From the NCBI GenBank assembly GCA_023055355.1, contig JALJCS010000036.1, forward strand, positions 1,863,501 to 1,927,500: a stretch of DNA of 64,000 bases, read 5' to 3'. The stretch's first letter is position 1. The number at the start of each line of letters is the position of its first letter. This stretch comes from Agelaius tricolor. Taxonomy: Eukaryota > Chordata > Aves > Passeriformes > Icteridae. Below are positions 29,041 to 40,738 of the stretch, piece after piece. The position numbers and the translations under genes are program-made. Under the pieces are notes generated by a model that saw nothing but the letters and a program-made list of their open reading frames with translations, was not told the origin of the DNA and searched no databases.

Positions 29041-32000
29041 CTAAAATGGCTGCCAGATGCTCCCAAATCCCCCCCAAAATTGGGTAAAAAAACCCCATTT
29101 ATTTCACCTCTCTGCTCAAATAAATGAATCCCTTTGAGGAGCAGATCCCAGATTTTGGTTTCCCTGCATCAAATATGGGAAAATTTTGGGGTATTCCCAC
29201 CAACCTCGAGCCTGGATCCTCCCAAATCCTTCAAAATTGGGGAAAAAACTCATTTATTGCACCCTTCAGCTCCAACAAACGAATCCATTTGGGAAGCAGA
29301 TCCTTGATTTTTGTTTCCTTGCACAAAACATGGAATTTTTAGGATATTCCCACTTACCTTGAGCCTGGATCCTCCCAAATCCCACTTTGGCTTCAAAATT
29401 GGGTTAAAAACCCCAGTTATTTCACCCTTCTGCTCAAAGAAATGAATCCCATCAGGAAGCAAATCCAGAATTTTGGCTTTCTTGCATAGAAGATGAAATT
29501 TCTGGATATTCCCACCTACCTGGAGGCTCGGGAAGAGCCCAAATCCCAATTTCCTTTCAAAATTGGGTAAAAAACCCCCATTTATTTCACCCTTCTGCTC
29601 AAAGAAATGAATCTCACCAGGAAAAAAAATCCATCATTTTGGTTTCCTTGCATAAAACCTGGAATTTTGGGATATTCCCACCTACCTGGAGGCTTGGGAA
29701 GAGCCTGGATGCTCCCAAACCCGCTTCAAAATTGGGATAAAAAACCCATTTATTTCATCTTTCTGCTCAAAAGAAGTGAATCCATTTGGGAAGCAGATCC
29801 TTGATTTTGGTTTCCTTGCATAAAACGTGGAATTTTTTGGGTATTTCCACCTACCTTGAGCCCAGATGCTTCCAAATCCCACTTTGCCTTCAAAGCTGGG
29901 TTAAAAACCCCATTTATTTCACACTTCTGCTCAAAGAAATGAATCCCATCAGGAAGCAGATCCTCAATTTTGGCTCTTTTGCATAAAACATGGAATTTTT
30001 GGGTATTGATGAATACCTCAGGCCTAGATCCTCCCAAATCCCACTTTGCCTTCAAAATTGGGTTAAAAACCCCATTTATTTCACCGTTCTACTCAAAGAA
30101 ATGAATCCATTTGAGAAGCAGATCCCAGATTTTGGTTTCCTTGCAAAAAACATGGAATTTTTGGGTATCCCCACCTACCTCAGGCCTGGATCCTCCCAAA
30201 TCCCAAACCCCCTTCAAAATTGGGTTAAAAACCCCATTTATTTCACACTTCTACTCAAAGAATTCAATCCCTTTGAGGAGCAGATCCCAGATTTTGGCTC
30301 TTTTGCATAAAACATGGAATTTTTGGATATTCCCACCTACCTCGACCCTGGATACTCCTAAATCGCAAACCCCTTTCAAAATTGGGTTAAAAACCCCATT
30401 TATTTCACCTTTCTACTCAAAGAATTTAATCCCCTTTGAGGAGCAGATCCTCGATTTTGGTTTCCTTGCACAAAACATGGAATTTTTGGATATTCCCACC
30501 TACCTCAGGCCTGGATCCTCCCAAATCTCAAACCCCCTTCAAAATTGGGTTAAAACCCCATTTATTTCACTGTTCTGCTCAAAGAAATGAATCCCATCAG
30601 GAAGCAGATCCTCGATTTTGGCTCTTTTGCATAAAACATGGAATTTTTGGGTATTGATGAATACCTCGGGCCTAGATCCTCCCAAATCCCACTTTGCCTT
30701 CAAAATTGGGTTAAAAACCCCATTTATTTCACCGTTCTGCTCAAAGAAATGAATCCCATCAGGAAGCAGATCCCAGATTTTGGTTTCCCTGCACAAAACA
30801 TGGAATTTTTGGATATTGATGAATACCTCAAGCCTGGATCCTTCCAAATCCCACTTTGCTCTCAAAGTTGGGTAAAAACCCCATTTATTTCACCTTTCTA
30901 CACAAAGAATTTAATCCCCTTGGGAAGCAGATCCTCGATTTTGGTTTCCCTGCACAAAACATGGAATTTTTGGATATTCCCACCTACCTCAAGCCTGGAT
31001 CCTCCCAAATCCCACTTTGCCTTCAAAATTGGGTTAAAACCCCAATTATTTCACCGTTCTACTCAAAGAAATGAATCCCCTTGGGAAGCAGATCCTCGAT
31101 TTTGGCTCTTTTGCATAAAACATGGAATTTTTGGATATTGATGAATACCTCAGGCCTAGATGCTCCCAAATCCCACTTTGCCTTCAAAATTGGGTTAAAA
31201 ACCCCATTTATTTCACCGTTCTACTCAAAGAAATGAATCCTCTTGGGAAGCAGATCCCAGATTTTGGTTTCCCTGCACAAAACATGGAATTTTTGGGTAT
31301 CCCCACCTACATGGACCCTGGATACTCCTAAATCCCAAACCCCCTTCAAAATTGGGTTAAAAACCCCATTTATTTCACCCTTCTACTCAAAGAATTCAAT
31401 CCCTTTGAGGAGCAGATCCCGGATTTTGGTTTCCTTGCACAAAACATGGAATTTTTTGGGTATTCCCCCCTACCTCGAACCTGGATACTCCTAAATCCCA
31501 AACCCCCTTCAAAATTGGGTTTAAAAATTTATTTATTTCACTGTTCTACTCAAAGAAATGAACCCATTTGGGAAGCAGATCCCTGATTTTGGTTTCCCTG
31601 CACAAAACAAGAAATTTTTAGATATTGATGAATACCTCAAGCCTGGATCCTCCCAAATCCCAGTTTGCCTTCAAAACTGGGTTAAAAACCCATTTATTTC
31701 ACACTTCTGCTCAAAGAAATGAATCCCCTTGGGAAGCAGATCCCAGATTTTGGCTCTTTTGCACAAAACATGGAATTTCTGGATATCCCCACCTACCTCA
31801 GGCCTGGATCCTCCCAAATCCCAAACCCCCTTCAAAATTGGGTTAAAACCCCATTTATTTCACACTTCTACTCAAAGAATTCAATCCCTTTGAGGAGCAG
31901 ATCCCGGATTTTGGTTTCCTTGCACAAAACATGGAATTTTTTGGATATTCCCACCTACCTCGACCCTGGATACTCCTAAATCGCAAACCCCCTTCAAAAT

Positions 32001-32600
32001 TGGGTTAAAAACCCCATTTATTTCACGGTTCTACTCAAAGAAATGAATCCCATCAGGAAGCAGATCCTCAATTTTGGCTCTTTTGCATAAAACATGGAAT
32101 TTTTGGGTATTGATGAATACCTCGGGCCTAGATCCTCCCAAATCCCACTTTGCCTTCAAAATTGGGTTAAAAACCCCATTTATTTCACTGTTCTGCTCAA
32201 AGAAATGAATCCCTTTGAGAAGCAGATCCTCGATTTTGGCTCCCTTGCATAAAACATGGAATTTTTCGGATTTTCCCACCTACCTCGACCCCGGACACTC
32301 CTAAATCCCAAACCCCCTTCAAAATTGGGTTAAAAACCCATTTATTTCACACTTCTACTCAAAGAATTCAATCCCTTTGAGGAGCAGATCCCTGATTTTG
32401 GCTCCCTTGCATAAAACATGGAATTTCTGGATATCCCCACCTACCTCAGGCCTGGATCCTCCCAAATCCCAAACCCCCTTCAAAATTGGGTTAAAAACCC
32501 ATTTATTTCACACTTCTGCTCAAAGAATTCAATCCCTTTGAGAAGCAGATCCCAGATTTTGGTTTCCTTGCACCAAACATGGAATTTTTGGGTATTCCTC
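29040..32600. repeat. 162-bp tandem array, about 22 copies
   Basis: The landmark AAATTGGG recurs at 29564, 29733, 29897, 30059, 30221, 30383, 30545, 30707, 30869, 31030, 31191, 31353, 31516, 31678, 31839, 32001, 32163, 32326 and 32487, a period of 161-163 bp through the core. The first units are diverged (157-169 bp). The unit holds TTATTTCAC, TCTACTCAAAGAAATGAATC, AGCAGATCC-ATTTTGG and AAAACATGGAATTTTT. Because 162 is divisible by three, apparent proteins run across units; these are artefacts. Confidence 0.96.
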
Positions 32601-33330
32601 CCTCCCTGGACCCCAGCTGCTCCTTGCCTTTGCCATGGTGCAAACAACGCCTCAGAATTTCATTTTTTTTCTGCTTTTCTCCCACCAAACCATCGGGGGC
32701 AGGGGCTGGGGCCGGGCGAGCTGGGAGCAAAGGCACGAAATGGAGGAGCTGCCATGGAAAACCATGGGCGGGAGCAGCTTCCAGGGGAAAACCCAAAACC
32801 CAGCGCGGTGCAGGTGACAGGAGCAGGGACAGAGGCTCCATTGTCGCCTCCCTGTCCCTTTGTTCGGGAAATCTTCGCTCCCAGCCCTCGCCTTTTGTGC
32901 TCCTTTCAGCCCACAGCAGCTAATCCCGCTCTAAAAAAAAAAAAAAAAAAAAAAAAAATTTAAATTGAAAGAAACCAAGCTTCAAATCGGGAATTTCGCC
33001 TCATCGCCGGTAAAATCCCCATCATAATAATTATTATTTATTATTGTTAATAATTTAATTAGTTTTAGTTAAGAAAATGATCTTTAAAAAAATTTTTCTG
33101 GGGAAATAAATTAAAAAAAGAGGGATTGGGAGGAGAAAAGGTGCAGAGCAGGCAGCTGAGCAGCGACGGGGATGGGCTGGGAAAGTCCTTTGTGGCCGGG
33201 GCTGCATCTGCTGCCAGTCAATTAACGGCGAGCGCTGATTAAAGGCAGCAGCTGCTGGGCTAAAGGAGCGGCTGCCATCTTCCCTCGCCGGCTCTCGGGA
33301 CAAGAAGGACTCGAGCTCTCCCGAAAAGGG
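32601..33330. other. HDAC1-MARCKSL1 convergent intergenic region
   Basis: No gene is seen. A run of 26 A residues at 32933-32958 ends a GC-richer segment and could be a retrotransposed tail or a simple repeat. 33210-33250 has an AT-rich island (CAATTAACGG, GCTGATTAAAGG). Confidence 0.45.
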
Positions 33331-33337
33331 GTCACCA

Positions 33338-33343
33338 TTTATT
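33338..33343 (-). terminator. MARCKSL1: Candidate MARCKSL1 polyadenylation signal
   Basis: TTTATT on the plus strand reads AATAAA on the minus strand, about 2.17 kb beyond the MARCKSL1 stop. The next 500 bp (33344-33860) is T-rich then A-rich low-complexity sequence with unique stretches such as 33645-33725, plausible as vertebrate MARCKSL1 3'UTR. Confidence 0.55.
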
Positions 33344-34221
33344 CCTTTCAAATGTTACAGCTTTTGTTTGGTGGTTTGGTTGGTTTTGTTTTTGTTTTTT
33401 TTTTTCTTTCTTTTTTTTTTTTTTGTATATTTTTTACAAATTGCAAATCAAGCGGTTTTTTTTTTTCGTTTTTTGTTTTTTTTTTTTTTGGCCATTAAAA
33501 AAATTATTTACAGTGAAAAAAAAACACCAAAAAAAAAAACCAAAAAAAAAGAAAACAATGTTGGCTTCACATTATACAGCTGGCAGGGCCCCCTCTGACC
33601 ACCCCACACCCTAAAAGTTATCCCTTAAAGCAGAATTAAACACAGCGGACTTACAAGCTTTATGGTTTTAAGCCAATAGAAGACATTATAAAAAACTAAC
33701 CAGATTAGCTTTTTAAACCATCGATTTCTATAGGAAAAAAAAAAGAAAAAAAAAAAAGCACGAAATACTCGAAAATGAAAAAGTCAGAACCGGGAATGTA
33801 AACTGAGAAATAAAGAGAAAAATAAAACGAAAAGAAAAAAAAAAAATATTCAAAAAAAATCAAAAAATTCCATGGAACAGTCAGTGGGAGCGGGAGGAGG
33901 GGGGACAGTCTGGAGGCTGCAGAGATCCAGAGCAGGATTTGGGATCCGGGTTCTTACAAACTGTAAACTCCAGTGGCGTCCGGGACGAATCCTCCTCCCC
34001 AGCTGTTGATTATTTTATTTTATTTTGTTGTTGTTGTTATTGTCGTTTTTTTGTTGTTTTTTTTTTTTCCATTTCCCAAGGAATTCAGCTCAAACTACTC
34101 CAAGTGGCGGCGGTGGTGGGAATCCAAACCAGCTTTTTCTACCGGGAACGGGGGGGAGAGAGAGACAGAGAGAAAGGGAGAGAGGAGAGAGAAAAACCCA
34201 GCGTGGGTGGGGAGGGTGTGC

Positions 34222-34790
34222 GGGGGAGCCCGGGGGGAGACAGAGACCCCGGTGAGGGGATCCGGGATCGGGGCAGGTGACAGAGACCCCGGTGAGGGGA
34301 TCCGGGATCGGGAAAGGTGACAGAGACCCCGGTGAGGGGATCCGGGATGGGGGCAGGTGTGAGAGACCCCGGTGAGGGGATCCGGGATCGGGAAAGGTGA
34401 GAGAGACCCCGGTGAGGGGATCCGGGATCGGGAAAGGTGACAGAGACCCCGGTGAGGGGATCCGGGATCGGGAAAGCTGACAGAGACCCCGGTGAGGGGA
34501 TCCGGGATCGGGGCTGCTGTGAGAGAGACCCCGGTGAGAGCGATCCGGGATCGGGGCTGCTGTGAGAGAGACCCCGGTGAGAGCGATCCGGGATCGGGAA
34601 AGGTGACAGAGACCCCGGTGAGGGCATCCGGGATCGGGGCAGGTGTGAGAGACCCCGGTGGTGACGATCCGGGATCGGGAAAGGTGACAGAGACCCCGGT
34701 GAGGGGATCCGGGATCGGGAAAGGTGAGAGAGACCCCGGTGAGGGCGATCCGGGATCGGGGCTGGGTCCCCGGTGGTGACGATCCGGGGA
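34222..34790. repeat. 40-bp GC-rich minisatellite in the predicted MARCKSL1 3'UTR
   Basis: About 14 copies of a 40-bp unit: GACAGAGACCCCGGTGAGGG, GATCCGGGATCGGGAAAGGT. Starts are seen at 34241 and 34281, and the 40-bp spacing continues. Degenerate related sequence (GATCCGGGCTGCTCGGGGAG, GAGAGCCCCCGGTGAG) continues to 35514 and touches the stop codon. Confidence 0.93.
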
Positions 34791-35510
34791 TCGGGGCTGG
34801 GTCCCCGGTGGTGACGATCCGGAGGTCCGGGCTGGGTCCCCGTTGAGAACGGTCCGGGCTGCTCGGGGATGGTCTGAGAGCCCCCTCTGAGGGCGATCAA
34901 AGATCCGGGCTGCTCGGGAGGGTCCTGGGCAGTGTGAGAGTCCCCGGGCTGCTCGGAGAGGGTCGAGGGTGGTGTGAGAGTCCCCGGTGAGGACGGAGGG
35001 CGGTGCTAAAGCCCCCGGTGAGGGCGATCCGGGGCTGCTCGGGGGGATCAGGGCCGGTGTGAGAGTCCCCGGTGGTGCCGGTCCGGGCTGCTCAGGGAGG
35101 GTCGAGGACGGTGAGAGCCCCTGGTGAGGGCGATCAATGATCCGGGCTGCTCGGGGAGGGTCCTGGGTGGTGCGAGAGCCCCCGGAGAGGACGATCCGGG
35201 CTGCTCAGGGAGGGTCGAGGACGATCCGGGCTGCTCGGGGAGTGTTTAAGAGCCCCCGGTGAGAACGGAGGGCGGTGCGAGAGCCGCGGGGAGGAGGATC
35301 CGGGCTGCTCGGGGAGGGTCCTGGGCAGTGAGAGAGCCCCCGGTGAGGGCGGAGGGTCGAGGGTGGTGTGAGAGCCCCCGGGCTGCTCGGGGAGGGTCCC
35401 CGGTAAGAACGATCCGGGCTGCTCGGGGAGGCTTGAGGACGGTGAGAGTCCCCGGTGAGGGCGATCCGGGCTGCTCGGGGAGGGTCGCGGGTGGTGTGAG
35501 AGCCCCCGGG
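34791..35510. repeat. Degenerate GGGCTGCTCGGGGAGGGTC repeat
   Basis: An irregular continuation of the 40-bp array, with units of about 50-70 bp combining CGATCCGGGCTGCTCGGGGA, GGGTCGAGGACGGTG and TGAGAGCCCCCGG. It ends at the MARCKSL1 stop (35515). Confidence 0.8.
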
Positions 35511-35514
35511 GTCT

Positions 35515-36856
35515 CTACTCTTCCTTCTGCTCCTCCGGGCTCGCTGCGGGCTCTGGCCCCGCGCCTTCCGAGGGCTCCTCGGCTTTGGCGGTGTCTCCGT
35601 GGCTCTCCCCTCCCTGCTGCTGCTGCTGCTGTTTCTCCTCCTCCTCCTGGCTGCCCGCGGCTTCTCCTCCCTGCTCGGGCTCGCCGCCCTCCTGCCCCTC
35701 CTCGGGGGGCGCCGAGGGCTGCAGCCCCCCCGGCGGGGGCTCCTCGCTCCTGCCCTGCTCCTCGGTGGGCGAGGAGCCCGAGGAGTCCCCGGCTTCCTTC
35801 TTGTTCTTGCGGAAGGAGATCCCGCTCAGCTTGAAGGGTTTCTTGAAGGAGAATTTCTTCTTCTTTTTCGGGGCGTCCTTGGGGGTCGCGGCCCCTTCGC
35901 CTTTGGGCTCGGCGGGCTCGGCGGCGGCCGGGGCGGGCTCGATGCTGTCCGCACCTCCCGCTTCGCCCTCGCTCTCCTCCTTGGGGGGTTCCGCCGAGCC
36001 GTTCCCGTTCTGGGGGGGCGCCTCGACCCCCGCCTTGGGCGTCATGTCCCCGTTGTAGATCACGTGGCCGTTCTCCTGCGGAGGGAGCGCGTCAGGCACC
36101 GCCGGGACCCCCGAGCCCCCTCCCCAAAACCCCCGCACCCCACAACAAAGGGCGCCCGGCCGGGAGAACGGGGGGCACCGAGCACGGGGGATCCACCCGG
36201 GAAAACGGGGGGCACCGAGCACGGGGGATCCACCCGGGAGAACGGGGGGCACCGAGCACGGGGGGATCCACCCGGGAGAACGGGGGGCACCGAGCACGGG
36301 GGGATCCACCCGGGAGAAGGAGACGGGGATGGGGGCACCGAGCACGGGGACAAGGGGGGGGTTTGGAGCCGCTGGAAACGGGGAGCACCGGGCACAGAGC
36401 GGGGCTCCCCCGAGGAAAGGAGCGCACCGGGAGGTGCCGAGCCACAAAAAGGGGGTGCAAAGGGCCTGGCTTGGGGTCTCACGGGGGGATCCGCTCGGTG
36501 TGGGGGGGGCCCAGCGCGCTACCACCGGGCGGCGCCCGCGCTCCACTCCCGGTACCGGGCGCGGCGGCGGCGGCGGACGGGACCCGCCCGGTGCCGGGGG
36601 GAGCCCGGGGCGCGGCGCGGGCGGTGCCGCATCCCCCGGTACCCGCCGGGCTGGAGAGTCCCCCCGGGGGCTGGAAGGTTCCCCTCGGCCCCATCACGGC
36701 CCCAGCACCGCGCCCTCCCCGCCGCGCCTTTGTCCGCGCCGCCGCCCGTCCCGGCGGGGCGCACGGAGCCCCCCCGGTGCCCCCGGTACCCACCTGCCCG
36801 TTGGCTTTGGCGGTGTCGGCGTCGCCGCCCGCCGTCTTGGAGCCCTGGCTGCCCAT
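35515..36856 (-). CDS. MARCKSL1: MARCKS-like protein 1, 207 aa, 2 exons
   Basis: A myristoylated PKC substrate that binds membrane phosphoinositides, calmodulin and actin at the inner plasma membrane. Exon 1 is 36794-36856 (21 codons, MGSQGSKTAGGD...); exon 2 is 36075 down to 35515 (stop TAG). The intron has GT-AG ends on the minus strand. Visible: Gly2 for myristoylation; the conserved KANGQENGHV spanning the splice joint; the basic effector domain at about residues 91-114 (KKKKKFSFKKPFKLSG) with its Ser/Phe pattern; an acidic Glu/Pro/Ala-rich remainder; a Gln run (six Q) from a CTG repeat on the plus strand near 35612-35631. It is slightly longer than human (195 aa), although the N-terminal segment before KANGQ is shorter. 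The long plus-strand frame across it is antisense shadow. Confidence 0.96.
36160..36345. repeat. ~38-bp minisatellite in MARCKSL1 intron
   Basis: Four to five copies of GGGGGATCCACCCGGGAGAA, CGGGGGGCACCGAGCAC. Confidence 0.88.
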
Positions 36857-37090
36857 GGTGCGGCACTTGGGGAGGTGCCGGCCCCGCCGCGGCGGCTGCG
36901 CTGGGCGGGAGTGGGGCGAGCCCCCCGCCGGTCCCTGATAAGGCGAGGGGCGGGGGCGGGACGGTGCCGAGCCCGCCCCGGGGGCGGGGGGAGCGCGCTG
37001 GAGCCGCCGCCCCGCCCGCACCGGGGGCTTCTGGCGGCCGCCGAGCCCCCGAGCCGCCTGTGCGGCCCCGAAGGTCGGGGCGGGTGGGGT
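36857..37090 (-). promoter_or_regulatory. MARCKSL1: MARCKSL1 CpG-island promoter region
   Basis: Extremely GC/CpG-rich sequence upstream of the minus-strand start codon, continuous with a CpG island over exon 1 (about 36500-37090). GC boxes (GGGGCGGGGGCGGG) lie at about 36948-36962, and a TTATCAGG element on the minus strand at about 36936-36943 may substitute for a TATA box. The start site is not determined. Confidence 0.6.
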
Positions 37091-38485
37091 GGGGTCACCC
37101 CCGCTCCTGGGTGGGGTCTCACGGCAGCTCCGTCACCCCCGCGGTGCTGCTCGCCCGTCCCTGACGGCTTTGGGGTGTCTGTGCCTCGGCCCCCATCACC
37201 CTTGGGTGCTGCTCACCCAGCCCTGACACCCTGAGGGCGCTGCTCACCCCAAGCCCAGAACCCCCGGGAGCCTCTGCCCTCATCACCAGCACCCCTGCAG
37301 TGCCCGTGCCCCCAGCCCCGGCACCCTTGGGGTGCTCTCACCCCAGCCCCGGCACCTTTAGGGTCCTGTTCACCCCATCCCTGTCACCCCTGGGGTGCCC
37401 TCACCCCATCCCTGTCACTGTGGGACGGTCCCACGGTGCCACTTGGCCCCTTCCTGTCCCCCCCAGGACTGTCGTGGTGCAGCGCTGTCACCCCATGGTT
37501 CTGTCACCCCAGGGTCCTGCTCGTCCCAGCCCCATCATCCCTGGGGTGTTCTGCTGTGGGGACGGGGCCCTGCTGTGGGGACGGGGCCCTGCTGTGTCCC
37601 CCTGTGTCCCCCCTGTCCCCCTGAGCAGCCTGGCTCACGCACAGGGAGGTTTTCCCCCTCTGGGTGATTCCTCCTCTCTGATTTCCCGGAATTGGAGAAC
37701 TGAGGGGAAGGGAAAATGGGACTGAGCTGCTGGGCTGTTTGCACTGGATCCCTGCCAGGACCCAGCAGTGCCATTCCCTCCCTGCAGCACCCAGACACTG
37801 CTGGATTCACTCAGTGCTCCCCAAATCCCTTTTTTTCCCTCCCCAGCCACCAACGCTCCCCGAGGGCAGCTCCCAAGCGCCAAATCCCGAGCTCTGCGCT
37901 TTCCCTGCCCTTTTCCAGGCACTCTGCTCCCACCAGGGCTGGCAGCACCCCCTGTCCCCAGCACCCAGCTGTGCCACCAGCCCGGCAGCATCCAAGGCCA
38001 GACCGAGAGGGGAAAACAATGTCCCGCTGTGTGTGAAGCACCAACAAGGTCATGTTTTGTCTCTGGCCTCCCTCCCTCCCCCCTGCACACGGCTCAGCCC
38101 CGGCAGAGCGAAATTGCTGTTAATTAAAACAGGCGGCATCTTCCTGATTGACTTTTGGGTGCGGGTTGATAAAGAGCCCTTGGCCGGCTGCCGGGCTGGC
38201 CCTGAGGGCTCGGGGTGTCCCCAGCAGCCACGGGAGCTGGGCAGGGCGTTCCCTGCTGGGAACAGAGCTCCAGGGAGGCTCCTGCCTTCGGGAGGATCGG
38301 GAGTCCGGGACACTGGGGGATTGCTGGGCACACGGTGTTTGTTCCCGGTGCCAGCTCCAGGCTGCTGCTCCTGGGGGAGGAAAAAGGGCTGGGGAGAACT
38401 TCCTGGTGTCCCAGCAGCCTTGGGAGATATCCACAGTGGGTTCACACTTCTCTTCCCACCTTCATTTCACTCTGGAATGCGAGCA
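37091..38485. other. Intergenic, no gene seen
   Basis: GC-rich sequence with loose repeats of CACCCCTGGGGTGCTGCTCA type (37190-37640). 38110-38170 contains a less GC-rich patch (TTGCTGTTAATTAAAACAGG, CTGATTGACTTTTGGG) that could be a conserved element. Open frames have no recognisable protein. Confidence 0.5.
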
Positions 38486-38499
38486 GGCCTTGTGCTGCT

Positions 38500-39005
38500 G
38501 TGCTGTGCCATCCCATCCCAATTCCATTGTGTTCCACACCATCCAATTCTCTTCCATCCCCATTTCATTTTGTCCCATATTGTCCTGTCCCATCCCATCC
38601 TGTCCCTATACCATTCCCATTTCATCTTGTCCCATAACACCCTGCCCCATCCCATCCCACCCCATCCAACTCTCTTCCATCCCCATTTCATCTTGTCCCA
38701 TATTGTTCTGTCCCTATCCCATCCCATCCCATTTCATCCTGTCCCATAACACCCTGCCCCATCCCATCCCATCCCATCCCACCCCATCCAATTCCCTTCC
38801 ATCCCCATTTCATCTTGTCCCATAACACCGTGCCCTATTCCATCCCATCCCTCTCCCATCCCACTCCCTTCCCATCCCATCCCATCCTGTTTGGTGCCAT
38901 CCCATCCCGTTCCACCCCATCCAACTCTATTTCATTCCCATTTCATCTTGTCCCATAACACCCTGCCCCATTCCATCCTGTCCCTATCCCATCCCATCCC
39001 CTTCT
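38500..39005. repeat. CATCCCATTTCATCTTGTCC / CATCCCATCC array
   Basis: Degenerate ATCCC-based repeats with longer sub-units ending CCCATAACACCCTGCCCC. The complement resembles the GGGATGGGAT array of LCK intron 7 (both contain a TTTCATCTTGTCCCAT / ATGGGACAAGATGAAA block), so the two arrays are related. Confidence 0.88.
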
Positions 39006-39690
39006 GGCTGTGCCCAAACCACCTCAAGCACCTCCAGCCCTCACAGCACCCCCCCAAATCCATCCCTCCACACGACAGCCCCAAGACATTCCCGTGTCCC
39101 ATCCCAAAGCCACGGGAAGCCCCAAATGGGACTGGCACCAGCAGCTCCACCTGGACCGTTCCCTCTCCTGGTGGCAGCCCCAGTGTGGCTCTGGTTGTTG
39201 GGATGGGCACCCCAAAGTGCTCCCTGTGCTTGTGGGGAGGAGTTTCCTTGCATTTAAGGGGGTTTATGGGGCTGGGATCAGCAGCCACCCCATGGACACT
39301 TCACCTGCTCCGTGTTTTTCCATGCCCTGTCCCAGAGGAGCAGGGCAGGGGTGTGATGTGTGCAGCACAACCTGCAGCAGGGCTGGGCAGGACGAGGGAC
39401 ACAGCCGGGGGTGACAGTGACAGTGACAGTGCCCACCCTGCCAGGCCCTGCTGGAAGAGCTTTCCCAGCTCCTTCCATGCCCAGGAGTTCCCTCCCCATC
39501 CCGGCTTCTCCAGTGGATCCTCTCCCGCAGGGCCGTGGTTATAAACACCCAACTCCCGGTGGATCCTCCCCTTCCAGGGCACATCTCTGTCCTTCTGTCC
39601 TTCCCTGCTCCTCCCTGCCCGGATCTGCTGCCCCTGGAGCTCCAGGCCCTGCCTGTCCCCAGGCACATCCACGATGGATGGAGCTTTCCC
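39006..39690. other. Intergenic, no gene seen
   Basis: Mixed C-rich sequence with a short GTGACA repeat (39410-39432). Open frames here do not resemble proteins. Confidence 0.45.
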
Positions 39691-39694
39691 TGCT

Positions 39695-40112
39695 CCTGCC
39701 TTTTCCGTCTTCCAGCTTTCCCAGTTTTCCCTGCTCCCAGCTTTTCCAGCTTTCCCAAGTCCCAGTTTTTCCACCTCCCAGATTTTCCATCTCCCAGATT
39801 TTCCAGCTTTCCCAGCTCCCACTTCTCTCAGCTCCCACTTTTCCCGGCTCCTACCTTTCCCAATTCCCAGTTTTTCCTAGCTCCCAGCTTTCCCAGCTTT
39901 TCTAACTCCCAGTTTTCCCAGCTCCCACCTTTCCCAGCTCCCAGTTTTCCCAATTCTCAGTTTTCCCAGCTCCCACCTTTCGCAGCTCCCAGTTTTCCCA
40001 ATTCCCAGATTTCCCAGTTTTCCCAGCTTTTCCAGCTCCCAGTTTTCCCAGCTCCCACCTTTCCCAATTCCCAGTTTTCCCAGCTCCCACCTTTCCCCCC
40101 CTTTCCCAGCTC
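39695..40112. repeat. CCAGTTTTCCCAGCTCCCA minisatellite
   Basis: Over 20 copies of TTTCCCAGCTCCCA / TTTTCCCAATTCCCAG units. Confidence 0.92.
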
Positions 40113-40738
40113 CCCACGTGCCTGGGGACGCGTGGTGACCCCACGGTGGAGGACACAAGGACCCATCAGAAACCAGAAATCACCAAACTCCACCATAACC
40201 CAACCACCACCAACCCCTCCCAGTGCAAACCAGTGCAAACCAGCGCCCACCAGCCCCGAGCTGGGTCCCAACCCTGCCCTGCTGCCTCCTCCAGGGACCT
40301 GGGCATGCTCCAAATGCAGCAGGAGCTTGGGAAGGAGCAGGAATTTGGAGGAGCCCCGCAGACAGACAGACAGACAGACGGACAGATTAGGGTCTGTCTG
40401 CTCCTCCGGCAGATGGACAGGCAGACAAATCTCGGCTGCTCCTGCCCGCCAGGCCAGATCATCTCGGATGTTGTTTTCCACTTTCCAGACCTACTTAAAC
40501 TGCGGCTGATTATTAATTTATTGGGTGTTAAGGAGGCTGCAGGGCAGAGCTGGGAGCTCCGCAGAGGGGCAGGAGGGACCGGCCCAGCCCCGAATTCCCC
40601 CGGTCCTTAACGAGCAATTAGGGTAATTAATTATTCATGGGCCCGGCTCATCCTCTCCGGGATTTTATCCCGAGTTAAAGGGGCCCAGCCAGGGCGAGCG
40701 ACAGCGCTGGGAATAAAAGCAGAGGGATTTCCACATCG
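40113..40738. other. Intergenic with AT-rich islands
   Basis: No gene is seen. A CAGACAGACAGACAGACGGA repeat lies near 40361-40385. 40495-40530 (GCTGATTATTAATTTATTGG) and 40610-40640 (TTAGGGTAATTAATTATTCA) are sharply AT-rich, homeodomain-site-like islands inside GC-rich DNA, typical of developmental conserved elements; this is inference. Confidence 0.4.

Noticed and set aside
32601..32958. Processed pseudogene or SINE ending in 26 A residues
   Set aside because: No AATAAA precedes the A-run, no target duplication could be found and the upstream sequence matches no gene I know.
29990..32963. Series of similar ~100-170-aa plus-strand frames
   Set aside because: Products of the 162-bp array (54 codons per unit), broken at random by indels and stops, with no start context or family resemblance.
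35599..37164. 521-aa plus-strand frame
   Set aside because: Antisense shadow of MARCKSL1 and its CpG island; the minus-strand protein has a clear family match.
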